Shown here in pieces: positions 1 through 9,900 of a DNA stretch of 58,131 bases. The stretch comes from Planctomycetaceae bacterium (GTDB lineage: Bacteria > Planctomycetota > Planctomycetia > Pirellulales > PALSA-1355), in contig PLYM01000264.1 of assembly GCA_003153375.1 (NCBI GenBank), positions 1-58,131 of the forward strand, read 5' to 3'. Numbering within the stretch: the stretch's first letter is position 1; every line of letters begins with the position of its first letter. The position numbers and the translations under genes are program-made. The notes under the pieces were generated by a model that ran no database searches, was not told the origin of the DNA, and saw nothing but the letters and a program-made list of their open reading frames with translations.

Positions 1-1144
1 TTGTGAATGTCTGAACGGGCGACGTATCGACTCCGCCGTTTGCCGTTCCGCCATTATCAATCAAGCGGACGCTCACATTCGCTGTGCCGTTCGCGTCGTG
101 CAGCGGAACGTAGCGCAGCGTCCCATCAGGTGAAATGGAAGGGGCCGAAGCAAACAAGCCTGGGTTATCCGTCGTGACCAAAAAGTTCACGGACTGCCAC
201 TTCTGCTCGTCGACCGGGCCTGCTGAAATTCCCGCTGCCCAGTGAGACACGGTTTGCTGTCCGCTATCTTCTAGGACCGTCTGATCGGGGCCCTTAACAA
301 AACTGGGGACATCATTCACGGGAGTCACCGTGATCGGAAAGGTCCGCGACGCCGACGCGTTCAGTCCGTGATTTGCCACGCCGCCATCGTCAAACAACTG
401 TGCAGTAACATAAGCCGTGCCGTTGGCGTTGGGCGCCACCGTGAATCGCAAAGTTCCATCAGGCGAAATCGCCGGCTGCGACGAAAACAGCGCTGGAGTG
501 TTCGTCGTTACCGTAAAAGCATGTGTCTGAGACAATTCGTTGGCGGGGCCGTTGGTGATATTCTTGGCCCACTGTGAAAGGACCGTCGTTCCACTATCTT
601 CAAGGACGGAAACCCCAGCGCCTAAGGAAAAATCGGGAGGGTCGTTGACGGGCGTTACATTGATTGTGAATGTCTGAACGGGCGACGTGTTGACTCCACC
701 GTTTGCTGTTCCGCCATTATCCATCAAGCGGACGCTAACATTCGCCATACCGTTCGCGTCATGCAGCGGAACGTATCGCAAGGTTCCATCAGCCGAAATA
801 GTAGGGGCAGACGAAAACAAACCTGGATTATCCGTCGTGACTACAAAGCTAACGGTCTGCAATCGCTGCTCGGTGGCGCTGCCCGCTGAAATTCCCGTTG
901 CCCATTGAGAAACGACCTGCGACCCACTGTCTTCTAAAACAGTCTGATGGCCGCCTTCGGTGAAAAACGGGGCTTGGTTGATCGCGGTTCCGTTTAATGC
1001 CGCTGATGCTGGAGTTAGATATCCGCTACTTGGATTTCCCTGCAGGACGAGTCGCGGTTCCAGATTCTCGATCGCCAGAAAACGGGCTGGCACTGAAGAA
1101 CGTCGAATGCGACGCCTCGATCGAACAACTCGGTTCTTTTTCAT
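1..1144 (-). CDS. Giant extracellular tandem-repeat (cadherin/Ig-like) protein, N-terminal part; runs off the window
   Basis: The reading frame starts at an ATG at 1144 (MKKNRVVRSRRR) and stays open to base 1, so the C-terminus lies outside the window. Residues about 22-35 carry an LExR motif (AIENLEPRLVL) of the kind found near the N-terminus of planctomycete secreted proteins. After that come at least three repeats of about 110 residues, each with 'VLEDSG', 'ISxDGTLRxxx', 'NGxAxVxxxLxDxGG' and ending 'TVTPVND'. This is the pattern of tandem Ig/cadherin-like extracellular repeats. The protein is probably a cell-surface or matrix protein; its ligand cannot be told. The repeats are also visible at DNA level, since nearly identical blocks start near 1-130 and 660-790. 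Family class is well supported, exact role is not. Confidence 0.85.
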   Translation of the reverse strand, partial: MKKNRVVRSRRRIRRSSVPARFLAIENLEPRLVLQGNPSSGYLTPASAALNGTAINQAPFFTEGGHQTVLEDSGSQVVSQWATGISAGSATEQRLQTVSFVVTTDNPGLFSSAPTISADGTLRYVPLHDANGMANVSVRLMDNGGTANGGVNTSPVQTFTINVTPVNDPPDFSLGAGVSVLEDSGTTVLSQWAKNITNGPANELSQTHAFTVTTNTPALFSSQPAISPDGTLRFTVAPNANGTAYVTAQLFDDGGVANHGLNASASRTFPITVTPVNDVPSFVKGPDQTVLEDSGQQTVSHWAAGISAGPVDEQKWQSVNFLVTTDNPGLFASAPSISPDGTLRYVPLHDANGTANVSVRLIDNGGTANGGVDTSPVQTFT

Positions 1145-1230
1145 AATCTGCCTCGTCCCTCTCAATGAAACTCCCGCACGGGATTTGGAGGGATCCTCTA
1201 GGTTGTGCGCGATGAAACGGACCCGAGCCT

Positions 1231-1878
1231 CTAGGCTGAAAACTGCAGGTATTCCGGCCGAAAGTCGGGAAACACCTTTGTAACCGCCGGGTTTTTTAGC
1301 CGCCGCTCGACGACCTCGGCCAGCACATGGCGGTAGTCGGTCGTGACGGGCAGGTTGCCTTGCTTGTCGAGCTGTTCGGTGGCGAGTCCTGGCCAGCGGC
1401 CATAAACTTTACCGCCGTGAATGCCGCCGCCGAGAAGCAGCATCGCGGTGGCCCGACCATGGTCGGTTCCCTGGCTCAGGTTCGGCGCGATGCGACGCCC
1501 GAACTCGGACATCACGACCACAGTGACCCTATTCATTCGCTCGCCCAGGTCGAGGCTGAACGCTTGCAACCCACGGGCAAGGCTCCGCATTGGGCTCTGC
1601 AAGCGTTCGACCTGCGCGACATGGCTGTCCCAACCGTGTTTGCCTAGCACGGCCGCTTCGAGCCCGACATCGGCCTTGATCAATCGCGCGACCTGTTGCA
1701 TGTGCCGACCGAATGTGTCGGACGGATACACGGCCGCTCGCTCGGGCATGTAAGGCGACTCGGCCAGCCGCTCGAGTGCCGTGAGGGTTTCGAGCGTTCC
1801 ACGACCGGCCGAGGTGGCAAGATCGTTGCCGCGCGCGTAGAGCCCTTGTGTTGCAGAGAAGCGGTCCGCGATACTTTT
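1231..1878 (-). pseudogene. DUF1501 protein, 5'-truncated remnant
   Basis: The frame encodes only the C-terminal part of a DUF1501 (alkaline-phosphatase-like fold, sulfatase-related) protein. Recognisable blocks are YPSDTFGRHMQQVARLIKA, a conserved 'GLEAAVLGKHGWDSH', 'VVVMSEFGRR' and 'DHGRATAMLLLGGGIHGGKVYG', ending at the TAG at 1231. Family members are about 400 residues and begin with a twin-arginine signal. Here the first 180 or so residues are absent and the upstream open frame (to 2130) is arginine-rich and unlike the family. There is no good start or ribosome site at the break. I read it as a decayed gene; an intact member of the same broad family lies at 10.4-11.9 kb. An unusual short active form cannot be excluded. 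Confidence 0.65.
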
Positions 1879-2325
1879 CAGGCACCGCTGACGCCGTCGC
1901 CCGGTGCGCTGGCGATTTTGGGCGGGATCCTGGTGGCGACGGCGGCGTAGAAAATGGCTGAGCATGGTTATTCTTTGGCGTGCAAGGGAGGTGCAGAATC
2001 TGATTTTCGGACGGCCGTTCTCCGCTCTCTCCGGTGAGACATTCGTGTGGGCCGCCCCGAACGAGCAAGGAACCCGATGAAATCGACGATTTCCAAGCAC
2101 GGTCCCCTGGCAGCAGCCGGGGGCCTTCACCCTTCAGGGAGCCGCAATTCGCACCGGCCCAGGAAGTCGAAAACACGCCCATGCCGTGTTAAGATGGGAC
2201 GGGCAACTTGAGTCCTTCCATGACGTTTATCGCTAAGCGGCCTGCCGAGCGAACGGCTCCAGCAGAAAAATCCGGAAAATTGAAGCTTTCCCATAGCCAC
2301 TCGGCCCGACATACTGCCCCTGTCT
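1879..2325. other. Intergenic stretch without a convincing gene
   Basis: Open frames here are arginine-rich shadows with no family resemblance. The segment next to 1878 may contain the scrambled 5' end of the decayed DUF1501 gene, and the part nearest 2325 should hold the promoter of the sigma-factor gene. No clear promoter or hairpin was recognised. Confidence 0.5.
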
Positions 2326-2907
2326 ATGACCGAAGACGCTGATTTCCCGGATTTCTTACGGCGCATCCGTGCCGGCGACGAGACGGCGGCCGCGGAATTA
2401 GTCAGGCGCTTCGAGCCGATGATCCGCCGGGAAGTCCGCATGCGGATCAAGGACGATCGCCTGAACCGAGCTTTCGACTCGGTCGACGTCAGCCAATCGG
2501 TCTTGGCTTGCTTTTTCTCCCGCGCCGCGACGGGCGAATACGATCTGGATCGGCCCGCTCAGCTCGCGAAGCTGCTACTGACCATGGCCCGTAATCGGCT
2601 GATATCGCGGGCGCGGGGTGAACGACGATTGATTCGCGACGTCCGCCGACTGGCGGCCGATCCTGGTGTCCTCGAGAAAGTCATGGACGCTCGACCGTCC
2701 CCGAGTCAGGTTGTGTCGCGCAAAGATGAGTTGGACGTTCTAAGAACTTCTCTGACCGACGAGGAGCGGCAGATTTTCGACTTGCGTGTCGAAGGGTTTA
2801 GTTGGGAGGAGGTTGCTACGCAGCTGGGCGGCAATCCCCCGTCGCGGCGAATGCAACTGTCGCGAGGTCTCGAACGCGTCGAGCGGCTACGCGAGCCTGC
2901 AGAATAG
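2326..2907 (+). CDS. ECF-type RNA polymerase sigma factor
   Basis: A 193-residue sigma-70-like protein of the type often paired with Ser/Thr kinases in planctomycetes. Region 2 is seen at about residues 8-90 (FLRRIRAGDETAAAELVRRF, then VDVSQSVLACFF and LLTMARNRLISRARGE). Region 4 is at about 130-185 (LTDEERQIFDLRVEGFSWEE, then an HTH-like end SRRMQLSRGLERV). It would direct RNA polymerase to a specific promoter set in the cytoplasm. The kinase gene follows 109 bases downstream on the same strand, which suggests the kinase controls this factor, perhaps by phosphorylation; that link is inference. No classical anti-sigma gene is adjacent. Start ATG 2326 fits the length of the family. Confidence 0.9.
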   Translation: MTEDADFPDFLRRIRAGDETAAAELVRRFEPMIRREVRMRIKDDRLNRAFDSVDVSQSVLACFFSRAATGEYDLDRPAQLAKLLLTMARNRLISRARGERRLIRDVRRLAADPGVLEKVMDARPSPSQVVSRKDELDVLRTSLTDEERQIFDLRVEGFSWEEVATQLGGNPPSRRMQLSRGLERVERLREPAE

Positions 2908-3016
2908 TTTTTCTGTGCGATTTTTGGATCGTTAGCGATGATGATAATAAGGACGATTGGCAGGAACGGCCTGGGATCCATCCGAGTTTTCTCTCGTTTC
3001 ATCAACTTATGACCAT

Positions 3017-6000
3017 ATGACCCTCCCCAGTCCGGCAGAATTCGATGCCCAGAGCCGCGTGGCCGGCGATTCGCCGGCGGAAATATTGCGCCGTGCTTGG
3101 CGAGAAGGTCAGGAGCCCGCTCTCGATCATTTTGTCGCGAAATGGAATGACTTGTCGCCCAGCGATCTGGCGGAGCTGATCCAAATCGATCTCGAAGCGC
3201 GGTGGAGCCGAAGGGATCGCCAACGGCCTGAAGGATACCTGCGCCGCTTTTCGACGGTCGCTGCTGACGCTGAACTAGCGGTTGATGTAATCTACGCCGA
3301 ATACTTCGCTCGCGAACGATCCGGCGAACAACCCGAGATAGCGGAATACCAAACGAGATTCCCGGCATTCGCTCACGTGCTGGCGGAACAGATCCGCCTG
3401 CATCTTGCGTTTGACACGCTGGACGACAACGAGGTGCAACTTTCTTCGGTCGCTGCTGGGCCGACCGAGCAAAGCTCAATCCAACTGGCGGAGGGAGTCT
3501 CCGCAGCCGATGCAACATATGAGATTCTCGAAGAAATCGGCAGTGGCGGAATGGGTGTGGTTTACAAGGCGCGTCAAGGGGCGCTGAATCGCTTCGTGGC
3601 CCTCAAGATGGTGCGGGCCATTGACGCCAGTAACCGCGAATTGCTCGCCCGTTTTCGTTCCGAGGCGCACGTGGTCGCCTCGCTCCACCATCCGCAAATT
3701 GTGCAGGTTTATGATTACGGCGAGCACGATGGATTGCCCTATATCGCGATGGAGCTCATCGAGGGCGGGTCGCTGGCCGACCGACTGGGCGGTACTCCTT
3801 GGGCGCCGTCCGTCGCGGCTGCATTAATGATCAAACTTGCCGACGCTGTCCAATTCGCGCACGAGCGGCATGTCATTCATCGCGATCTGAAGCCGGCCAA
3901 TGTGCTCATGGTCTCTGACTCAGACGACCTCGATGTCAAGATCACAGACTTCGGACTGGCCAAGTTCCTCGTCGAGGAATCGTCTCGGCATACCAAGTCT
4001 TACGCGTTTCTCGGCACCCCCAGTTACATGGCGCCCGAGCAGGCGACTGGTCGCGTGAGCGAGATTGGGCCGGCCGCCGACGTTTACTCGCTAGGGGCCC
4101 TTTTCTGCGAGCTGTTGACAGGCCAACCCCCATTCCGTGGCGAAACTCCCATCGACACGTTGCGACTGCTCCTCGCCGCCGAGCCGATTTCCGTTCATCA
4201 ATTTGCGCCAGGGATTCCGCGAGATCTGGCGACGATCTGCGATAAATGCTTGCGGGGCAAACCGAGTCTCCGCTATGCCTCGGCCGCGGAATTGGGAGAG
4301 GACCTGAACCGTTATCTTGAGGGCAGGCCGATTCGGGCGCGTCCTGTCGGAAGTGTTGAGCGCGCGCGGCGGTGGTGCCGCCGCAATCCACTCTTGGCTG
4401 GAGCATTTGGCTCTGTGGCGCTGCTATCGGCAATCGTCGCAGCCGTGTCGCTCTGGTATTCGGCCCAACTCAGTCGCGAGCTCGCCGACAAGAGATTTGC
4501 CGAGAGTTCGGCCCAAATTCGCTTGTGGGATTCTTACCTTAGTGAGGCTACGGCTCGCAACAGTAGCCATCAAGTCGGACAAAAGTTTGCCGCTCTCGAC
4601 ACAATCGACAAGGCGGTAGCCTTACTGGATACGATTGGTCGCAGTGCCGAGCGGGACCTGCAGCTCCGAAACGCCGTTTTGTCCTCAGTCGTGCTGCCTG
4701 ATTTGCGAAAGCTCCGTTCCTTCGGTCCTCGACCGGCTACGTCGCACACCTGCGATATGGCGACATCAGCTGACTGCTACGTCATCACCGAGTCCGACGG
4801 CACGATCGGCGGATATCGCTTGTCCGATGGGAGACGTCTTTGGACCATCGAACATCCCGAGCCGCAGGCCAGGCTGATGATTTCTCGCGACGGTCGCTTC
4901 CTGGCCGTCAGCAACGATCGCAGCACAAAGGTTTGGCACATCGAGGGGTCCCAGCCGCACGCGATCTGGGAGGCGGCAGGCTCTCAATTCTTCACTTTTG
5001 CGCCGGACTGCGAACACGTCGCCTACAACATACCAAGCGACGGAATGCGTCTAGTCCGCATCGGCACTGGCCAGATCGTCCGCACGATCGGCAGCGGTTC
5101 GGCCCGCTCGAAGTTCTCCTTCGACGCCCAGACCGGTCGAATCGCGGTCTGCGGACCAGCTGGTTTGCAAGTGATCGCTGGCGATACGGGTGAGGTCGAA
5201 GTTGAGTTCCCACAGGAATACACCGTTGCCCCTCTCGTTTCCTGGCACCCGGGTGGTGAGTATCTGGCGGCCTGGACAGATATAAAGGGAATCGTGCTGT
5301 GGAATTTGAAATCCCGTTCCAAGGAATATACGTTTCCGCATGCCGGAATACCGGCGAAGTTAAGCTTCAACGAAGACGGTTCGATCCTGGCGACGCAAAG
5401 TTTGTGGAACGAGCGATTAATGGTATGGGACGTTGGCACGGCGCAACTCCTTCTTGAAGTGCCTCAGTTCATCAGTCAGGCATCCGACGTGGGGCCAGAC
5501 GGGCGGATCCTATTCCTGACTCTGCAGGACGACGGCATCGTTGAATCGGAGCTTACCAGCGGAGCCTGCCTCGCGCTGGCTCAGACGCTAAACCCGCCGT
5601 CGGGATACTGGGCCAAAGTATCTGTGAGCCCTGAAGGCCGCATCCTGGCCTTTTCCGGTGTGCAAGGCATCGAGCTATGGGACTCGAAAACGCGAAAACG
5701 GCTTTTGGATTGGCCGCTCGGACCATGCTTGGCCGATTTCGACGACACTGGCCGCCTTGTCCTCGGGTGTCGATCCGGCGTTTATCGTTTGTCGCGTCGT
5801 GTCGAAAGAATCACCAACCCTGCCGCCGATCCTAAAGCCGCCGCGGAATCCGCACACGGTCGAACACTTGTACGATTCGGCATCGCCGAGCACTTGACTA
5901 GCTCCTCCGAGCCATGGGGGCTGGCGGTTAATGCCAGAGGAGAGACGCTCGTTGTTGAAGACGCCTCGGGGTGGTCCGTAGTGCATCCGGACAAAGAGCC

Positions 6001-6682
6001 CACGACGCTTCGCTTGGAACCCAAGCCCGATCCTCGCAAGAGCGCCGTCAGCAATGACAACCGCTATGCGGCGATCGCCGGTTGGGACCTCGGCGGCGCG
6101 ACGGTTTGGGATGCCAGATCGGGGGCGAAGCTGGCTGACCTCGACGTCGGAAGACACGGAGTCCTACAATTCAGCCCCGATGGCCAATTCTTGGCGGCCA
6201 CGCCCGAGGGTGTCACAATCTGGCGCACCAGTGATTGGCGACGTACTAGCCAACTGCACGCGCAGGGAACGACACCGGCCGGCCTCGGAATCGCCTTCTC
6301 TCCTGACAGCCGGGTTCTAGCCATAGGCCAGGTCAATGGTGTCGTGGCTCTTGCGGATCCCCACACCGGCGCTGAATGGGCCCGCTTGTCGCGTCGCGAT
6401 CTTGACGTTGCGTCAATCATGTCCTTCACTCCCGACCAGCGGTGGCTGATCACGTCATCCGTCGATCATCGCTCGCCAGCGCATGTTTGGGATCTGGTAG
6501 CGCTGCGACGCGAGCTGCGCAACCGAGGACTCGACTGGCCTGCGGAAGTATTGCGAGCCAATATTGGCGGGGAAAGCCTCGAGGAGCAGATTGAGATCGT
6601 GCTCGACGACGTCGGCCTGATCAATGGCCCTCCACGGCCAGACGTCCAAGAATTGCATCAGCCGAGCCAAACCAGTCCGTGA
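3017..6682 (+). CDS. Membrane Ser/Thr protein kinase with C-terminal WD40-like propeller
   Basis: A PknB-type kinase of 1221 residues. An N-terminal region (1-165) resembles the pre-kinase segment of planctomycete kinases. The kinase domain spans about 168-430 with glycine loop GSGGMG (about 175), VALK lysine K197, HRDLKPAN with catalytic D290, DFG at 311-313 and APE at 339-341, so it should be active. A basic stretch (RARRWCRRNP) leads to one membrane segment at about 457-480, then a coiled segment and a long beta-propeller (about 520-1200) with weak WD repeats such as 'FSPDGQFLAATPEG' and 'AFSPDSRVLAIG'. The propeller is probably the sensor or scaffold side. I chose ATG 3017 (MTLPSPAEF) over a TTG 60 bases earlier, which gives no extra homology. 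The neighbouring sigma factor is the likely partner. Confidence 0.88.
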   Translation: MTLPSPAEFDAQSRVAGDSPAEILRRAWREGQEPALDHFVAKWNDLSPSDLAELIQIDLEARWSRRDRQRPEGYLRRFSTVAADAELAVDVIYAEYFARERSGEQPEIAEYQTRFPAFAHVLAEQIRLHLAFDTLDDNEVQLSSVAAGPTEQSSIQLAEGVSAADATYEILEEIGSGGMGVVYKARQGALNRFVALKMVRAIDASNRELLARFRSEAHVVASLHHPQIVQVYDYGEHDGLPYIAMELIEGGSLADRLGGTPWAPSVAAALMIKLADAVQFAHERHVIHRDLKPANVLMVSDSDDLDVKITDFGLAKFLVEESSRHTKSYAFLGTPSYMAPEQATGRVSEIGPAADVYSLGALFCELLTGQPPFRGETPIDTLRLLLAAEPISVHQFAPGIPRDLATICDKCLRGKPSLRYASAAELGEDLNRYLEGRPIRARPVGSVERARRWCRRNPLLAGAFGSVALLSAIVAAVSLWYSAQLSRELADKRFAESSAQIRLWDSYLSEATARNSSHQVGQKFAALDTIDKAVALLDTIGRSAERDLQLRNAVLSSVVLPDLRKLRSFGPRPATSHTCDMATSADCYVITESDGTIGGYRLSDGRRLWTIEHPEPQARLMISRDGRFLAVSNDRSTKVWHIEGSQPHAIWEAAGSQFFTFAPDCEHVAYNIPSDGMRLVRIGTGQIVRTIGSGSARSKFSFDAQTGRIAVCGPAGLQVIAGDTGEVEVEFPQEYTVAPLVSWHPGGEYLAAWTDIKGIVLWNLKSRSKEYTFPHAGIPAKLSFNEDGSILATQSLWNERLMVWDVGTAQLLLEVPQFISQASDVGPDGRILFLTLQDDGIVESELTSGACLALAQTLNPPSGYWAKVSVSPEGRILAFSGVQGIELWDSKTRKRLLDWPLGPCLADFDDTGRLVLGCRSGVYRLSRRVERITNPAADPKAAAESAHGRTLVRFGIAEHLTSSSEPWGLAVNARGETLVVEDASGWSVVHPDKEPTTLRLEPKPDPRKSAVSNDNRYAAIAGWDLGGATVWDARSGAKLADLDVGRHGVLQFSPDGQFLAATPEGVTIWRTSDWRRTSQLHAQGTTPAGLGIAFSPDSRVLAIGQVNGVVALADPHTGAEWARLSRRDLDVASIMSFTPDQRWLITSSVDHRSPAHVWDLVALRRELRNRGLDWPAEVLRANIGGESLEEQIEIVLDDVGLINGPPRPDVQELHQPSQTSP

Positions 6683-6696
6683 CAGCGCGCAAACAA

Positions 6697-6726
6697 CCCG
6701 TTCGACCGAATGCGAGGCCGAACGGG
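6697..6726 (+). terminator. Hairpin after the kinase gene, possible terminator
   Basis: CCCGTTCG at 6697-6704 pairs with CGAACGGG at 6719-6726 across a 14-base loop, starting 15 bases after the kinase stop codon. There is no run of T after it, so factor-independent termination is uncertain. The rest of the 298-base gap up to 6980 holds no gene that I can support. Confidence 0.35.
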
Positions 6727-6980
6727 CGTTGTCGTCCGCCAGGGAGGAGATCACCCGGGCGATGTCAAAGCATAGCTCGCGAACTGAGCGAATTGGCACC
6801 AATCTTTGAGCGGCTTGCAAGCGCCGGTGCTCGCCACTGTACTGACAAAACTCGTGTGGTAGGATGAGGTGCCGACGGGCGGAATGCCAGGCAGCTCGGT
6901 CTCGGCATTTCGAGAACTTTTGGCGAAACAACGAGTTTCGACGTGCATCCCAGCTTGACATTGGGGCGCGAGGAGCAGCT

Positions 6981-9900
6981 TTGAGCCGCGGCAGAATTGT
7001 TGTCGTTGCGGTTTTGCTTTTCGGCTTTTGTCGAGCCGCCTGGGCGGCTTCGCACGATGATCCGCAGTCCGCCGAAGCCCTCGATTTCTTCAAATCGCAG
7101 ATTCGCCCCTTGCTGGCAGCACGGTGCTCCAAATGCCATGACAAGGCACCCGGCAAGGGCGGTTTGCTGCTGTCAACTCAAAAGAGCTTAAGCGCTGGCG
7201 GCGACAGCGGTCCCGTTATTGTGCCCGGCAAGCCAGCTGAGAGCTTGCTGATCTCCGCTGTTCGCTATCAAAACCGGCAACTGCAAATGCCCCCGGACGG
7301 CAAATTGCCCGATGCGGATATCGCGCGGTTAGAACGGTGGGTGCAAGAGGGAGCCGCATGGGTGGCAGACGAGCCGCCTTTGGCGGACGCGGAGCAGACA
7401 TCCAGCGAATATACCGCCGAACAAAGAAACTTCTGGTCGTTTCAGGCACTTCGCGAAGACGCGCTCCCCTCGGTGCGTGCCGAAGCCTGGACGCAAAGTC
7501 CGATCGATCGCTTGATTCTCGCCCGGTTGGAAGAGCGTGGTCTTACAGCCTCGGAGCCCGCCGACAAGCGAGAGCTCTTGCGACGAGCGACGTTCGATCT
7601 GACGGGCCTTCCGCCGACGCGCGATGAGATGGCAGCGTTCCTTGCTGATAACTCGCCCACGGCTTTTGCTGCGGTGGTCGACCGGCTACTTGCTTCGCCT
7701 CGCTATGGCGAGCGATGGGGACGTCACTGGCTCGACGTCGTCCGCTATGCGGACGCTCGCGACCTGATCCAATTGCCGGCGGAAAGTGACTTTCGCGAGG
7801 CCTGGCGTTATCGCGACTGGGTCGTTAACAGTTTCAATCGAGACCTTCCCTACGACCAATTCATCAAGCTGCAATTGGCCGGCGACCTGCTGCAGCCGGC
7901 GAATCCCAACCAAATCGACAAAGACGCATTCGTGGCCACTGGCATGTTGGCGATTGCTGACTTTGTACCTGGCGATGTCGACAAGGCGCAAATGATCGCG
8001 GACTACGTGAACGATCAAATCGATGTGGTTGGCCGTGGAATTATGGGGCTGACGCTAGCTTGTGCGCGGTGCCACGACCACAAATTCGACCCGATTTCGA
8101 CGCACGATTATTACGCCTTGGCAGGGATCTTTTTTAGCACACGTCTGATTCCAGGTCCGGTGCCTGGCAACACTCCGTTGGTCCGTGTGCCTCTCTTGTC
8201 AGGCGCCGAGCTTAAGGCCGTCGAAGCCGAAGCTGTTCGCGACAAACAGCAACTTGCCGCATTGACGCAGGCAGTTCAAGTGGCGGCTGATCGGGAGCGC
8301 CTGACATATATAGGCCAACTCGTCTCGACGCAGACACCGAGATACTTGGTTGCGACCTGGGACGTCTTACACCGACCGGCAGGCGAGGAGCGTTCGGCAG
8401 TGGCTGAAGCGGCAACAGCAGGAAAACTCAACGAAGCGACTCTGGCGCACTGGCTAAGGTACGTCGCAGACCATCCACATCCTTTACTCTCGCCATTCCT
8501 GGCTGCCTCCGATCGAATGGAGAGCGAGAGCCTGGCGCAAGAACTTGGCCGGAAGCTTTCAGATACTGCTTTGCGTCGGCAGAAAACGCACGCCGAGGAC
8601 GCGGGCGAGGGAGCTCTCGCGAAACATGAGCTCCTCCGCTTCCAGGCGGATGATCCGCGGATCCGCACCGACGACATGCAACAGGTTTCGGTATGGCCGG
8701 ACCACGGCGGCCTTTCGCAAGATGCCGCTGCTCTTGCAGATACACCGGCTCCGACGCTGATTGCGGATAGCGATCCCGCAGGGTCACTTCGGGTCCTCCG
8801 ATTTGACGGCCATCAAATGCTGCAGGCGCCACTCAATGTTCCTGCGGTCGGTAGTTTATTTGTCGTGTTCCGCCTTGCCCAACAAGCGGTTCCGGGGCAG
8901 CGTTTAATCGGCTGGGAGGACTCGGCCGTTGGGCAGCACGGGTTGGGAGTAATGCTAGAACCAGGTAGCTTGCATGTAATTGCGCGACGGAACGGCGAAA
9001 AAGGCGACATCGTCACAACGCTTCCGCCTTCGACAATGCTCCAAGTCTTAAGTGTCACCTGGGGCCCGGCGGGCGTGACGGTCCACCTCAACGGCATGGC
9101 GGCGGGGAACAACCATACGATCGACGCGGTGTCGTCCGCGCCAGAGATTCCCGCGCTGCACATTGGTGGTCCCGGGTCAGGGGCGAGCGCGAAGTTCAGC
9201 GGAGATTTGGCGGAGTTGCGTGTCTTTGGCGGGCAATTCGACGAGGAAACGCGAGCCAGGTGTGAGGCCATACTCCGGCGACGGTGGTTCGCGGCCTCAG
9301 ATCAACCAGCTTGCCACGGCGATCCGCTGGAAGACCTGTACGACGAACTCTTGTCTTTGAGAGGGCCTTTTTGGGCCGACCAAGCAGAGCGGATTCGCTC
9401 CCTTCCCGAGGACGCGTGTGCTCGTCTCGCATTGATGAACCAAGAACTGGAGGCTCTCCAGAAGAAGCCGGCCCCGGACGTTCCGCGAGCGGTCGTGGTG
9501 CAAGACGGAGGCCCGCCGGGAACGGAACACGAGGGATTTCAAGATGCCGCCGTGTACCTCCGCGGCAACCCCGCCACTCGTGGACCGCGGGTGCCGCGTG
9601 GTTTTCCGCGCGTATTGGACGGTGATCGCAAATTGCCGATTCGCCAGGGGAGCGGCCGGTTGGAACTTGCCAATTGGCTCACGCGGGCCGATCATCCGCT
9701 CACGGCGCGAGTGATGGTCAATCGAATTTGGCAACACCATTTTGGGGAAGGCTTGGTTCGCACCTCGACGAATTTTGGAGCACGAGGCGAGCGGCCGAGC
9801 CATCCGGAACTGCTCGACTTTTTGGCCACCCGCTTTTTGGCTTCGGGTTGGTCGGTTAAGTCCATGCACCGGCTGATCATGCTCTCGAGCGTCTATCAAC

